Assembly (NCBI GenBank): GCA_021774205.1
Contig: JAJFJI010000098.1
Coordinates: forward strand, 1 to 11,992
Origin: Nitrosomonas sp.
GTDB taxonomy: Bacteria; Pseudomonadota; Gammaproteobacteria; Burkholderiales; Nitrosomonadaceae
Length of the DNA: 11,992 nt
Direction: 5' to 3'
Part shown: piece by piece, positions 1 through 7,262 of the stretch
How positions within the stretch are numbered: position 1 is the stretch's first letter
How the letters are laid out: the number at the start of each line of letters is the position of its first letter
Notes under the pieces: generated by a model
Databases searched by the model: none
Told to the model about the DNA's origin: nothing
Seen by the model: only the letters and a program-made list of their open reading frames with translations
Position numbers and translations under genes: made by a program

Positions 1-316
1 CACTGGTATTGATTAAAACTACGGAATGTATTTCTTCTGGATAGCGAGTCATCCAGTCGATCGCGATCATCCCGCCCATGGAAAGTGCAATTAACTTAAG
101 CTGATTGCACACAGGTATTTGTCTGCGCAACGCTTCGGTCATGCCAGCAATCGTTTTTGGGCTGGTGATATCATGCAACCGGCCATTACCGGGTACATCT
201 GGCGTTAGAATATTCGTACTGGGGAACTGTTTCTGAAGAATATCGGGAAATATGCTCCAGTGTCTTGCTTCGCGCACCAGCCCTCGAATCAACACGAAGT
301 ATTCAGTTTGAATCAT
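1..316 (-). CDS. Alpha/beta hydrolase, C-terminus cut by window edge
   Basis: This is the first 105 residues of an alpha/beta-hydrolase-fold protein that runs off the left edge. The visible part has the usual order: a beta strand with LIRGLVREARHW (normally HGxxxxxxxW, here RG replaces HG), then PDVPGNGRL, then the nucleophile elbow ALSMGGM with the catalytic Ser in S-M-G-G, then the helix and the strand VVLINTS. The catalytic Asp and His would lie beyond the edge, so activity and substrate cannot be judged. The ATG at 314-316 overlaps the stop of the upstream M14 gene by 14 bp, which suggests translational coupling; no strong Shine-Dalgarno is visible. The class is secure and the substrate unknown; many such relatives are carboxylesterases or lactonases. 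Confidence 0.85.
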   Translation of the reverse strand, partial: MIQTEYFVLIRGLVREARHWSIFPDILQKQFPSTNILTPDVPGNGRLHDITSPKTIAGMTEALRRQIPVCNQLKLIALSMGGMIAIDWMTRYPEEIHSVVLINTS

Positions 317-1339
317 GATACCAAAGTGCCATTGCCTGCTGCTCCACTTCCAGCGCATGGCTCTTATGAAGCCAGTTTTTATATGACAAAGTGGCGTGCA
401 ATAGAAATTCCATTAATACCAAGTGTCCCCTCAATACACGACTGAGGCAATGTGGTTTGATTGGATGATAGAATCCCTGCAATTTGCGTAATTGCAGTGG
501 GTTTTTTCGAATCCAGCGCCAGGAACCCATCTCCAGGGTTAACGGCAGAAAAATGTTATTGCCCACCAATGACTCCAGGTAAAGATAATCCCATAAGTCC
601 CCATGTGACAAATAATGCTTCGATTGTGGCCCAAAAAGATAGTCTTGATGAGGATAAGTGTGCATAAAAAGTTTGCGCAGATAATAGACTTCTCTCAAAT
701 GCTTAATGGGCTCGATTCTGCTTTTCGCATAAGGAAACCAGATTTGGTTACGAAAACCGAAACCAGAATGACAATCCAGAATTAAACTGAAAGGGGTGGG
801 CAACACTTCACTCGTTATATAATCGCAGAGCGCCTTAGCTTCAGTTTCCATGGCATCACCTGCTTTCCCCCGATACCAGGGCAACAGTGATGAAATTCGG
901 TGCCCCCCCACCCAGCCAAATCGTCTTTTCATCGCTATCAATTGGTGCGTTGCGCATTCAGATCAATGCCCCGCCCATTTGAACGCGTATAGTTAAGCAT
1001 GCCGACAGGGTTAATCAATGGAAGCACGTTGATTCGTACCCGCTGCAAAATATCTGAAAAAGCCAGATCCCAGTCCAGACGTTCCAGCAAGGTTTCTAGA
1101 AAAGTCAACACGACCTGTGTACCGATTCGCTCCAGACCATGGATACCGGCGACAAACGTGATGCATGGAATTCCCGCTGATCTATTTCCTAGTGTTAGTG
1201 CATAAACGGGTAACAAATCATTGTCGCAACGTACATAACAAAGAATTTTATGCGATAGAAATTCTTTGTTTTCATGCTGGATAATCGTTTCAATTTGTTG
1301 CAATTCTGGCAACTGTTCCAGAACAGATTTATTGACCAT
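303..1339 (-). pseudogene. M14 family zinc carboxypeptidase-like gene with two frameshifts
   Basis: Two adjacent open frames (938-1339, and 303-941 from a TTG) are one M14/DUF2817-like metallopeptidase. The upstream part holds the zinc-binding HGLE (in GIHGLERIG), INPVGM and the start of the conserved GIDLN element, then stops at 938-940. The downstream part resumes with VGGHRIS, PWYRGKAG, the third zinc ligand in LDCHSGF and the catalytic Glu in LTLEMGSW. Removing one G at about position 955 and one G in the G-rich tract at 903-913 restores DLNRNAPIDSDEK, then TIWLVGGHRIS, giving about 344 residues, a normal length. So every catalytic element is present and only two +1 insertions break the frame: either a recent pseudogene or sequencing/assembly errors. 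The start at ATG 1337-1339 is bounded by an in-frame TAA 24 nt upstream. It is followed without a gap by the alpha/beta hydrolase gene. Confidence 0.85.
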
Positions 1340-1517
1340 TGCTGTTAATGTTCCATCGCATTCTAATTAAAGTAAAAATTCGGACAGTAACATACCATCT
1401 ATTATCTGAATGTAGAAACAATACTAACGGATAACGCAAACCAAACATTACTCAATTAATTTTGACTTATGGAAACTGGGTTAACACTGGAACCAGAGAA
1501 GCAACATCCTTATCAAT

Positions 1518-1559
1518 ATTTAACAAAACTTTCACAAATACTTAAAGGAAATTTAATAA
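1518..1559 (+). promoter_or_regulatory. Candidate PHO box and promoter upstream of the metallophosphoesterase gene
   Basis: Three 7-mers with an 11-bp period lie at 1518 (ATTTAAC), 1529 (CTTTCAC) and 1540 (ACTTAAA). The spacer AAAA between the first two fits the E. coli PHO box pattern CTGTCAT-AWAW-CTGTCAY, and the second 7-mer differs from CTGTCAC at one base. A -10-like TAATAA is at 1554-1559. The first and third repeats are poor, so this is a weak match that gains weight mainly from the much better array at 7831-7870. Upstream, 1340-1517 shows no convincing further element apart from an AT-rich divergent promoter region. Confidence 0.3.
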
Positions 1560-1616
1560 ATGTTGCTTATGCTTTACCGTCATCGTCAGCAAGAATAAAA
1601 AGGGAGGTCAGATACA

Positions 1617-2420
1617 ATGGAAAATAAAGCGCCAATCAAAGTAAGAAGTGTTTGGATTTCAGACGTTCACCTTGGATTTCGCGGTTGCCAGGCTGAAGCC
1701 CTGTTACATTTTCTGCATTCAGTTGAAACTGATTATCTGTTTCTTGTTGGTGACATTGTCGATTTCTGGAGTATTAAAAAGAATGTTTACTGGCCGCAAT
1801 ATCATACCAATGTCATTCGATCTATATTGGGTAAAGCCAAACATGGCACCAAAGTAATCTATGTGCCCGGCAATCATGATGAAGTCATGCGGGATTGCGT
1901 AGGCCATGTATTCGGTAATATAGAAATTCATCAGGACTATGTGCACACCACTGCCGATGGAAAAAAATTGCTGGTGCTGCATGGTGATGAGTTTGATGTC
2001 ATCGTTAAGCACAGTCGCTTCATTGCGAAACTTGGCAATGCCGCCTATGATACGCTTCTACACCTTAACCGCTATGTCAATGGCATGCGTAAATTTCTCG
2101 GTTTTTCCTATTGGTCGCTGGCTTCCTATTTAAAATTAAAAGTTAAAAACGCGGTGAGTTACATTAGTAGTTTTGAGGATGCACTGGCGCATTTAGCTAA
2201 AGAGCGGGGTGTTGATGGTGTTGTTTGTGGTCATATTCATCATGCGGAAGTTAGAGAAATTAACTCGATACTTTATTGTAATGATGGTGATTGGGTTGAA
2301 AGTTGTTCTACTCTGTTTGAACATACGGATGGGTCATTGGAACTTGTTTTCTGGTCGGAGAAATTCGAAAGCGCAAAACACTTACAAGAACAATTTTACA
2401 AAGCTAAAAAAGCAGCTTGA
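1617..2420 (+). CDS. plcP: Metallophosphoesterase, PlcP-type phospholipase C / LpxH-like
   Basis: A calcineurin-type metallophosphoesterase of 267 residues with all metal-binding motifs: DVHLG (D16, H18), GDIVD (D46), GNHDE (N86, H87), LHGDEFD (H122) and CGHIHHAE (H206, H208). Automatic annotation usually calls this family UDP-2,3-diacylglucosamine diphosphatase (LpxH). However, LpxH has GNRD and HGHTHRP, whereas this protein has GNHD, GHIHHA, an internal YWSLASYLKLKVKNAV segment and the C-terminal NDGDWVES element. I recall these features from the PlcP phospholipase C family, which cleaves phosphatidylcholine or phosphatidylethanolamine to diacylglycerol during phosphate starvation. No signal peptide is seen, so it probably acts at the cytoplasmic face of the membrane. 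The start is well fixed: AGGGAGGT at 1601-1608 lies about 9 nt before the ATG. A patatin gene follows in the same direction after a probable terminator. The enzyme class is secure; PlcP rather than LpxH is inference. Confidence 0.8.
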   Translation: MENKAPIKVRSVWISDVHLGFRGCQAEALLHFLHSVETDYLFLVGDIVDFWSIKKNVYWPQYHTNVIRSILGKAKHGTKVIYVPGNHDEVMRDCVGHVFGNIEIHQDYVHTTADGKKLLVLHGDEFDVIVKHSRFIAKLGNAAYDTLLHLNRYVNGMRKFLGFSYWSLASYLKLKVKNAVSYISSFEDALAHLAKERGVDGVVCGHIHHAEVREINSILYCNDGDWVESCSTLFEHTDGSLELVFWSEKFESAKHLQEQFYKAKKAA

Positions 2421-2456
2421 ATTCAAATTCCAGTTCTTCCAAGTTAAACAAAGCAT

Positions 2457-2510
2457 TTTCCCTGGCATTCATGCTGTCGGCATTTAGTCAGAGTTTGCCG
2501 GGAAATTTTT
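2457..2510 (+). terminator. Probable rho-independent terminator after the metallophosphoesterase gene
   Basis: Arms TTTCCCTGGC (2457-2466) and GCCGGGAAA (2497-2505) pair over 9 bp with one bulged T, and TTTTT follows at 2506-2510. The loop of about 30 nt contains a small nested hairpin (ATGC 2471-2474 with GCAT 2480-2483). The long loop makes termination uncertain, so read-through into the patatin gene is possible. Confidence 0.5.
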
Positions 2511-2545
2511 AATATTTTAGAGAAACGCAAAATCGGAGGTATGGC

Positions 2546-3481
2546 TTGTTTCCCAAGCGTGTTTTAAGTTTAGATGGCGGCGGCAGTCATCTGTTGATTC
2601 AACTCGGTGTGTTGGCCTGTTTGGAAGAAGAAATAGACACTTCAACCTTTGATTTTTTTGACATGATAGCGGGCTCATCATCGGGCGGATTAATTGCTTG
2701 TTTGATGCTCGGGCGGGCGCTAAGTGCCAAGGAAATCATTCGGCTGGTTATGCAAGAAAAATTGTTAGAAAAAATTATGGACGAACATTGGACAGACCGG
2801 TTGTTCGGTGTACTACAGATTCGTCCAAAATATAAAGGCATCACAAAAAGTTCGGCTTTAAGTAAAGAACTGGGCGATTTGAGACTCTCATCGCTAAGAA
2901 AAAGAATTTTTATTCCTTGCTTCAACCTGGACCAGGACTGCCTGGAAATTTTTACCAATGACAGCAAGCTTGATGCTTGCTTGAGTGAAATTGCAGATGC
3001 CTGTACTGCGGCTCCGGCTTATTATCCACCAGTAAAAATGGAAGACGGAAACTGGCGCATTGATGGCGGAATCGGCATGAACAATCCCGGATTAGGCGCG
3101 TATCTTGATGCTAAAAATCATTGGGCAGGATCAGAAATTAAAGTGCTCTCCATTGGATCCGGATGGCGGAGCTTTAAAGTTGATGGGGCGCAAGCTGCTA
3201 GTTACGGGGGAATTCAATGGTCAGCAAAAGGAATTGCCTCAATTATTCTCAGGGAAAAAATGATCTCGAATGTCAAAATGACTGAAGAAGTTTTAGGGGA
3301 TCGATTATTGTATATCAACCACTACTTGAAGCCCTATGATATGCCCGATGACATGGATTCCGCCAATAACGCAGCGTTTCAGCAAAAAGCAATAAATATA
3401 GGCAGGCAGTGGTATGAAAATCACCAGAATCGAATTCTGCAATGGCTGCAAAACCAGCACTGCAGTGCAACGCTTATTTAA
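2546..3481 (+). CDS. Patatin-like phospholipase / acyl hydrolase
   Basis: A 311-residue patatin-fold lipid acyl hydrolase. The oxyanion-hole loop LSLDGGGSH is at residues 7-15. The nucleophile elbow is AGSSSGG, with Ser45 as the expected catalytic Ser of GxSxG, and the second member of the Ser-Asp dyad is Asp173 in RIDGGIGMNNP. DACTAAPAYYPPV before the DGG is also typical of patatins. There is no signal peptide, so it is probably cytoplasmic or at the inner membrane. The start is a TTG at 2546-2548: GGAGG at 2535-2539 is 6 nt before it, while the ATG at 2541 is only 1 nt from the GGAGG and opens a frame that stops after eight codons. Family knowledge suggests it releases fatty acids from phospholipids or galactolipids; the neighbours support a membrane-lipid role. 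Its stop shares TTAA with the convergent PhoH gene. Confidence 0.9.
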   Translation: MFPKRVLSLDGGGSHLLIQLGVLACLEEEIDTSTFDFFDMIAGSSSGGLIACLMLGRALSAKEIIRLVMQEKLLEKIMDEHWTDRLFGVLQIRPKYKGITKSSALSKELGDLRLSSLRKRIFIPCFNLDQDCLEIFTNDSKLDACLSEIADACTAAPAYYPPVKMEDGNWRIDGGIGMNNPGLGAYLDAKNHWAGSEIKVLSIGSGWRSFKVDGAQAASYGGIQWSAKGIASIILREKMISNVKMTEEVLGDRLLYINHYLKPYDMPDDMDSANNAAFQQKAINIGRQWYENHQNRILQWLQNQHCSATLI

Positions 3482-4965
3482 AGTAAATCCGCACCTAGTT
3501 CAGCGATTTCAGATCGCACCCCTTTAACCAGCTTGGTATGAGCTGCGCGCTTTTGTCCTTTCAGGCGAGAACAAGCATAGACAAGTCCATTACTCTGTGC
3601 ATCCAGAAAAGGATTATCAATTTGGTCGGGATCGCCCATCAGAACTAATTTGGAACCGTGTGCTAAACGTGTAATTACCGTTTTTACCTCATGGGGTGTC
3701 AAGTTTTGAACCTCATCCACTAACAGCAGTGCATTTGGAATAGATCTGCCGCGAATATAAGTTAACGCTTCCATTTCCAAGATACCCTGTAATTGAAAAC
3801 GCTCCCATGGCTTCATTGGTGGCGTCTGCCCGTTCGTTGGTCCATTTTTGGTTTTTGTATTCTTCATCTTCAATGGAAACAAAACTTCAAGATTATCAAA
3901 GTAAGGCTGCATATAGGGTGCCATTTTCTCTTCTTTGGTGCCAGGTAAATAACCGATACCTTTTCCCATTTCCACAACCGGTCGGGAAATTAATAAACGT
4001 TCATAATGATTATTCTCTGATAACACTTCGTGCATTGCTACCGCCATGGCGATAAATGTTTTTCCCGTGCCCGCCTTGCCGATGCAAGTAACTAGGGTAA
4101 TCTCAGGGTTTAAAACTGCATCCAAATGCATCCATTGCTCAATATTCTTGGGGATGACGTGAATACCACCGGGCATTTTCAAGCCATTTTTATCTCCCTT
4201 TGTAATGTTCTGCCGCAGGTACTGACGATAAAGCGGCAGCAGAGCAATTTTCCCTTTTCCAATATAGCGCACTGGTTCTTCTATTCCTTCGTAGCCTTCC
4301 GCATGTGTTTTTACAATAAGATATTCATTGAGATAAACGTCCTCGGGCATTGCTAGAAAAAAACCTTTCGCATCAGGCCTATCCCATTGATATTCTTGCA
4401 ACTGCTCAAATATATTTCCATCAACTTCAATTTCACGATAAGCCGAAGTTTCCATCCCCAGAACGCGGTCATTACGATAATCCTGCACTTCCAAACCCAG
4501 CAATTTTCCTTTGAGAGCCATATTGGAATCTTTTGTAACCAAAATAACCGGACAGGATGCTTGTCTGGACAAATGATAAGCGCATGCCAATATTCGGTGA
4601 TCGCTTTCAGATCGATCAATTAATACCGCATCCAAATGTTGCTGTTCTTTTTTGCCAAGGTTGTTTTGGTTGGTGATGACAAAACGTAAATACCCGCCAT
4701 TTTCTAATCTGGCCTCAATCGCATCATTATCAGCGTTTGGATTACTTAAGCCGCATGAATCAAAAATTTCTCGTAACAATCGATGAACACGGCGCGCATT
4801 GGCACCTACCTGCCCTTCAAAGGTTTTTTTTCTATCCAGTTCAACTAAAACCTCAGCGGGCAAAACAACAATATTCTCTTTAAATTTTTTTATTGCATCT
4901 GCATCATGTAAAAGCACGTTGGTATCTAAAATATAAATCTTGGCTGTAGAAGGAATGACTAGCAT
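3478..4965 (-). CDS. phoH: PIN-PhoH family ATPase (putative RNase/RNA helicase)
   Basis: A 495-residue fusion of an N-terminal PIN nuclease domain and a C-terminal PhoH ATPase. The PIN acidic residues are visible: D14 in ILDTNVLLHD, E42 in LVELD, D122 in SDHRILA and D146 in TKDSN. The PhoH part has Walker A CIGKAGTGKT (294-303), the SRPVVEMGKGIGYLPG block, Walker B LLLVDE (413-418) and the VLMGDPDQID element. Members of this PIN-PhoH class have been reported as RNA-unwinding, RNA-cleaving ATPases; the original PhoH of E. coli is a phosphate-starvation protein, but that link does not automatically hold for this class. The start at ATG 4963-4965 has an in-frame TAA four codons upstream and no clear Shine-Dalgarno. 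No PHO-like repeat was seen in front of it. It is convergent with the patatin gene, sharing the 4 nt that hold both stops. Confidence 0.92.
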   Translation of the reverse strand: MLVIPSTAKIYILDTNVLLHDADAIKKFKENIVVLPAEVLVELDRKKTFEGQVGANARRVHRLLREIFDSCGLSNPNADNDAIEARLENGGYLRFVITNQNNLGKKEQQHLDAVLIDRSESDHRILACAYHLSRQASCPVILVTKDSNMALKGKLLGLEVQDYRNDRVLGMETSAYREIEVDGNIFEQLQEYQWDRPDAKGFFLAMPEDVYLNEYLIVKTHAEGYEGIEEPVRYIGKGKIALLPLYRQYLRQNITKGDKNGLKMPGGIHVIPKNIEQWMHLDAVLNPEITLVTCIGKAGTGKTFIAMAVAMHEVLSENNHYERLLISRPVVEMGKGIGYLPGTKEEKMAPYMQPYFDNLEVLFPLKMKNTKTKNGPTNGQTPPMKPWERFQLQGILEMEALTYIRGRSIPNALLLVDEVQNLTPHEVKTVITRLAHGSKLVLMGDPDQIDNPFLDAQSNGLVYACSRLKGQKRAAHTKLVKGVRSEIAELGADLL

Positions 4966-5051
4966 AGATTGATTTTAAGCATAAGATTCATCAAAGTATC
5001 TTGAGTTTGACCTACACCTACCCTCATGAGTAATTTTCACGAACGATTCAA

Positions 5052-6047
5052 TTAAGGTTGAAAAAACACTCTGATTGGTTTTGGACTGACACTAAATTCA
5101 ATAGTGCTTTCTGCCTTGATGTCGCGGTCGCGAAAATAATCGCCATCGACTTGCAATGGGTAGTTCGGTTCATGCAATGTAAGAGAAATGTTTACGCCCG
5201 CAAAATACTTCAAGGGGAGATTCGCCGGTTTGTGTTGGAGAATTTTCAGGACTTTGATCAATTCATGCCGCCGTTGCGACCCAGGTAAAAAGCCAACGAC
5301 AAGTTCATTTGTAGATGGGTTGGCGGTAGGAACGAGCATTAAATTTTTCGCATAAGCCGAACTATTGGCTACAATAACGTAGCCTGATTCACGATTGATG
5401 ACCATCCGGCCATCAACGGTAATTGTGACAGTTGGATGATGCAGTGAAGCCAAAGCGGCTATTCCTTGCCACGCATAAATCGTATCATTAAGCGGCCCTG
5501 TTCGTTTACCAATTCGCTTGACTGTCAGTGAATCCAGGCCCATGGATGCCATGATGAAAAAGGGTTTTTTTCCTTGGATCCCATTGCCGCTGATCAACCC
5601 ATAGTATTGTTCTTGACATTTCCCAAGGACAATCGCCTGAAGCAGATCATCCGCGCTTGCACTCATTCCATAAGAACGCGCAAACAACGACTCATTGCCA
5701 CCGGGAACAACATAAACCGGCGTTTGTGCTCTGCTCAGAGAACGTAGTAATTTTCTTACTGTGCCATCACCGCCTACCACGACCACAAGATCACTTTCAA
5801 CAATATCAGTTGCCATGCGCCGGTAATGCCGCATTTTTTTCTCTGATTCGCTCACTTTTACGGAAATTCCGTGGCTGGTAAGTGATCTTTCTAATTCGCC
5901 CGCTAAGGAAACAGTATTTCCGGCGCTAGAGATAGGGTTGAAAATAATCAGTACTTGTTTCGGTGAGGATATCTCAATTAACTTTTTGTCTTGTTGGGAC
6001 AAATAATCGCTATTCACTTTAGAGAAATAAATTTTATTTAATTGCAA
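5052..6047 (-). CDS. Diacylglycerol kinase family lipid kinase
   Basis: A 331-residue DAGK-catalytic-domain protein resembling YegS/DgkB-type soluble lipid kinases, which phosphorylate diacylglycerol or a related lipid alcohol with ATP. The fold markers appear in order: LIIFNPISSAGN (33-44), VVVGGDGTV (89-97) for ATP binding, PGGNESLFA (115-123, normally PxGTxNxxA), and LQVDGD near residue 300. The start is uncertain: TTG at 6045-6047 is the first start codon after an in-frame TAA, but no Shine-Dalgarno precedes it and an in-frame GTG at residue 11 is equally possible. The first 30 residues precede the conserved domain. The gene lies 159 nt downstream of the glycosyltransferase gene on the same strand, which suggests a lipid-linked role such as returning diacylglycerol to phosphatidate; whether it is co-transcribed is unclear. 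Sphingoid or ceramide kinase activity cannot be excluded. Confidence 0.88.
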   Translation of the reverse strand: MQLNKIYFSKVNSDYLSQQDKKLIEISSPKQVLIIFNPISSAGNTVSLAGELERSLTSHGISVKVSESEKKMRHYRRMATDIVESDLVVVVGGDGTVRKLLRSLSRAQTPVYVVPGGNESLFARSYGMSASADDLLQAIVLGKCQEQYYGLISGNGIQGKKPFFIMASMGLDSLTVKRIGKRTGPLNDTIYAWQGIAALASLHHPTVTITVDGRMVINRESGYVIVANSSAYAKNLMLVPTANPSTNELVVGFLPGSQRRHELIKVLKILQHKPANLPLKYFAGVNISLTLHEPNYPLQVDGDYFRDRDIKAESTIEFSVSPKPIRVFFQP

Positions 6048-6166
6048 ACTTTTTTAGCCAGACTTAGTGACGCGATGGTAAAGTTGTAGTGGTAACAATC
6101 TGAATTCTATGATGGCTGGTTTGAATGCCCGTTGAGGGATTGTTTGAAATTTTCCTGATGGCACGA

Positions 6167-6196
6167 AACATTCAGGATCATTACGCCTGGAATGTT
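6167..6196. repeat. Inverted repeat just downstream of the glycosyltransferase gene
   Basis: AACATTCAGG (6167-6176) and CCTGGAATGTT (6186-6196) form a 10-bp stem with one bulged base and a 9-nt loop. It begins 11 nt past the stop of the glycosyltransferase gene on the minus strand. No U-run follows on either strand, so it looks more like an RNA-stabilising or attenuating 3' structure than an intrinsic terminator. Confidence 0.45.
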
Positions 6197-6206
6197 AGAT
6201 AATGCG

Positions 6207-7262
6207 TTATTTTTCATTCTGCGAATAATCGACAGGTAGCACCTTAACTTCCGCCCAAATTTGGTCACACCATGCCTGATCAATAGGTGGCATGCCATTC
6301 ATTATCCACTTCACGAGATAGTTGGCAATATTGGGATAAGTGATACGCACAGCTTTTGTTTCATACAACCATCGCTCGATAACTGCGGCATCCATATTGT
6401 GCATGGTGTGACCATAACCCAGTTTTTGTAGTGCCAATGCGTTGGAAATTTGTTCCATTTGTGCATGCAGTGGTTTAGCCAGAATTTTTTTTCCTAGCTG
6501 TAATGACTCACTGGCTAGTTCAAAACCAGCATTGCTGATGATGCCAACGCAATCATATAAGTCCTGTTGAAAACCTTGACGAGACAGTGACTTGCAATGA
6601 ATGTGTGCATATGGAGATTGCACGATGTCCGGTAAATAAACAATAAACTCAAAATCTATGAACGGCGCTAAATGTTCAATGACGTCATGTTGATTTTCGA
6701 AAGGTAAATAGACGATGATCTTGTTATGTTGCACAGATTGAGGGACGACTGGCGTTTCGATAATCGGCGGTAAAATCGGCTGGTTGAAATGATGCCAGTG
6801 TAAGCCAATACCGACATCGGCCGGTGCGAAGTTCTTCATGACAACTTCAGCCAATGGATCATTGCCAGCTCGAGGTATATCATACTGAAATGCGTATTGA
6901 TGACCGATACCGACTATTTTTTTGTTTTGCCGGCGCGCTGCCCAAGCAGTCACCGGTTCAAAATCACTGATAACGAGATCATAACGACTCAAGTCTAGCT
7001 GTTTGATGTCTTTCAAAAAGCGTATTGGCTTAGCCTGAAAAACTGATTTAATATAGTTGACCTTGCCGTTTTTGGTGTTAAAAGTTAAACCCTCATGCCA
7101 TTGATAACCATTAAAAACCTCCATTTCAAAAAACTTGTCTTGCGGCCTGCCAGTAAATTGATAGGTAACATCGATTCCTGCAGCTTGTAATTCCTTGGCC
7201 ATCACTCGGCCACGGGTGATATGACCATTGCCGGTGCCTTGTATGCCATAAAATATTTTCAT
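6207..7262 (-). CDS. MJ1255/VC2487-type glycosyltransferase (MurG/MGDG-synthase-like fold)
   Basis: A 351-residue glycosyltransferase. The N-terminus MKIFYGIQGTGNGHITRG has the glycine-rich GxGxGHxxR loop. The middle holds LVISDFEPVTAWAARR, and the C-terminal half has the nucleotide-sugar-binding block ISNAGFELASESLQLGKK followed by KPLHAQMEQISNA. This is the layout of the GT-B fold shared with MurG, MGDG synthases and UDP-glucuronosyltransferases, and it matches what I recall of the TIGR00661 (MJ1255) family, whose substrates are not established. There are no membrane helices, so it is probably a peripheral membrane enzyme. Its ATG (7260-7262) overlaps the stop of the PAP2 gene as ATGA, so the two are translationally coupled. 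With a PAP2 phosphatase upstream and a lipid kinase downstream, diacylglycerol or a related lipid is a reasonable acceptor, but that is inference. Confidence 0.85.
   Translation of the reverse strand: MKIFYGIQGTGNGHITRGRVMAKELQAAGIDVTYQFTGRPQDKFFEMEVFNGYQWHEGLTFNTKNGKVNYIKSVFQAKPIRFLKDIKQLDLSRYDLVISDFEPVTAWAARRQNKKIVGIGHQYAFQYDIPRAGNDPLAEVVMKNFAPADVGIGLHWHHFNQPILPPIIETPVVPQSVQHNKIIVYLPFENQHDVIEHLAPFIDFEFIVYLPDIVQSPYAHIHCKSLSRQGFQQDLYDCVGIISNAGFELASESLQLGKKILAKPLHAQMEQISNALALQKLGYGHTMHNMDAAVIERWLYETKAVRITYPNIANYLVKWIMNGMPPIDQAWCDQIWAEVKVLPVDYSQNEK

Noticed and set aside
1469..1627. 52-codon plus-strand frame upstream of and overlapping the metallophosphoesterase start
   Set aside because: It has no Shine-Dalgarno, no recognisable domain, and overlaps the candidate promoter and the strong ribosome site of the next gene; probably chance.
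1719..2012. Minus-strand open frame inside the metallophosphoesterase gene
   Set aside because: It is antisense to a gene with a complete set of catalytic motifs and shows no family resemblance; a shadow frame.
6107..6298. Minus-strand 63-codon frame overlapping the end of the glycosyltransferase gene
   Set aside because: Out-of-frame reading of the conserved gene's 3' end plus the inverted repeat; no ribosome site.
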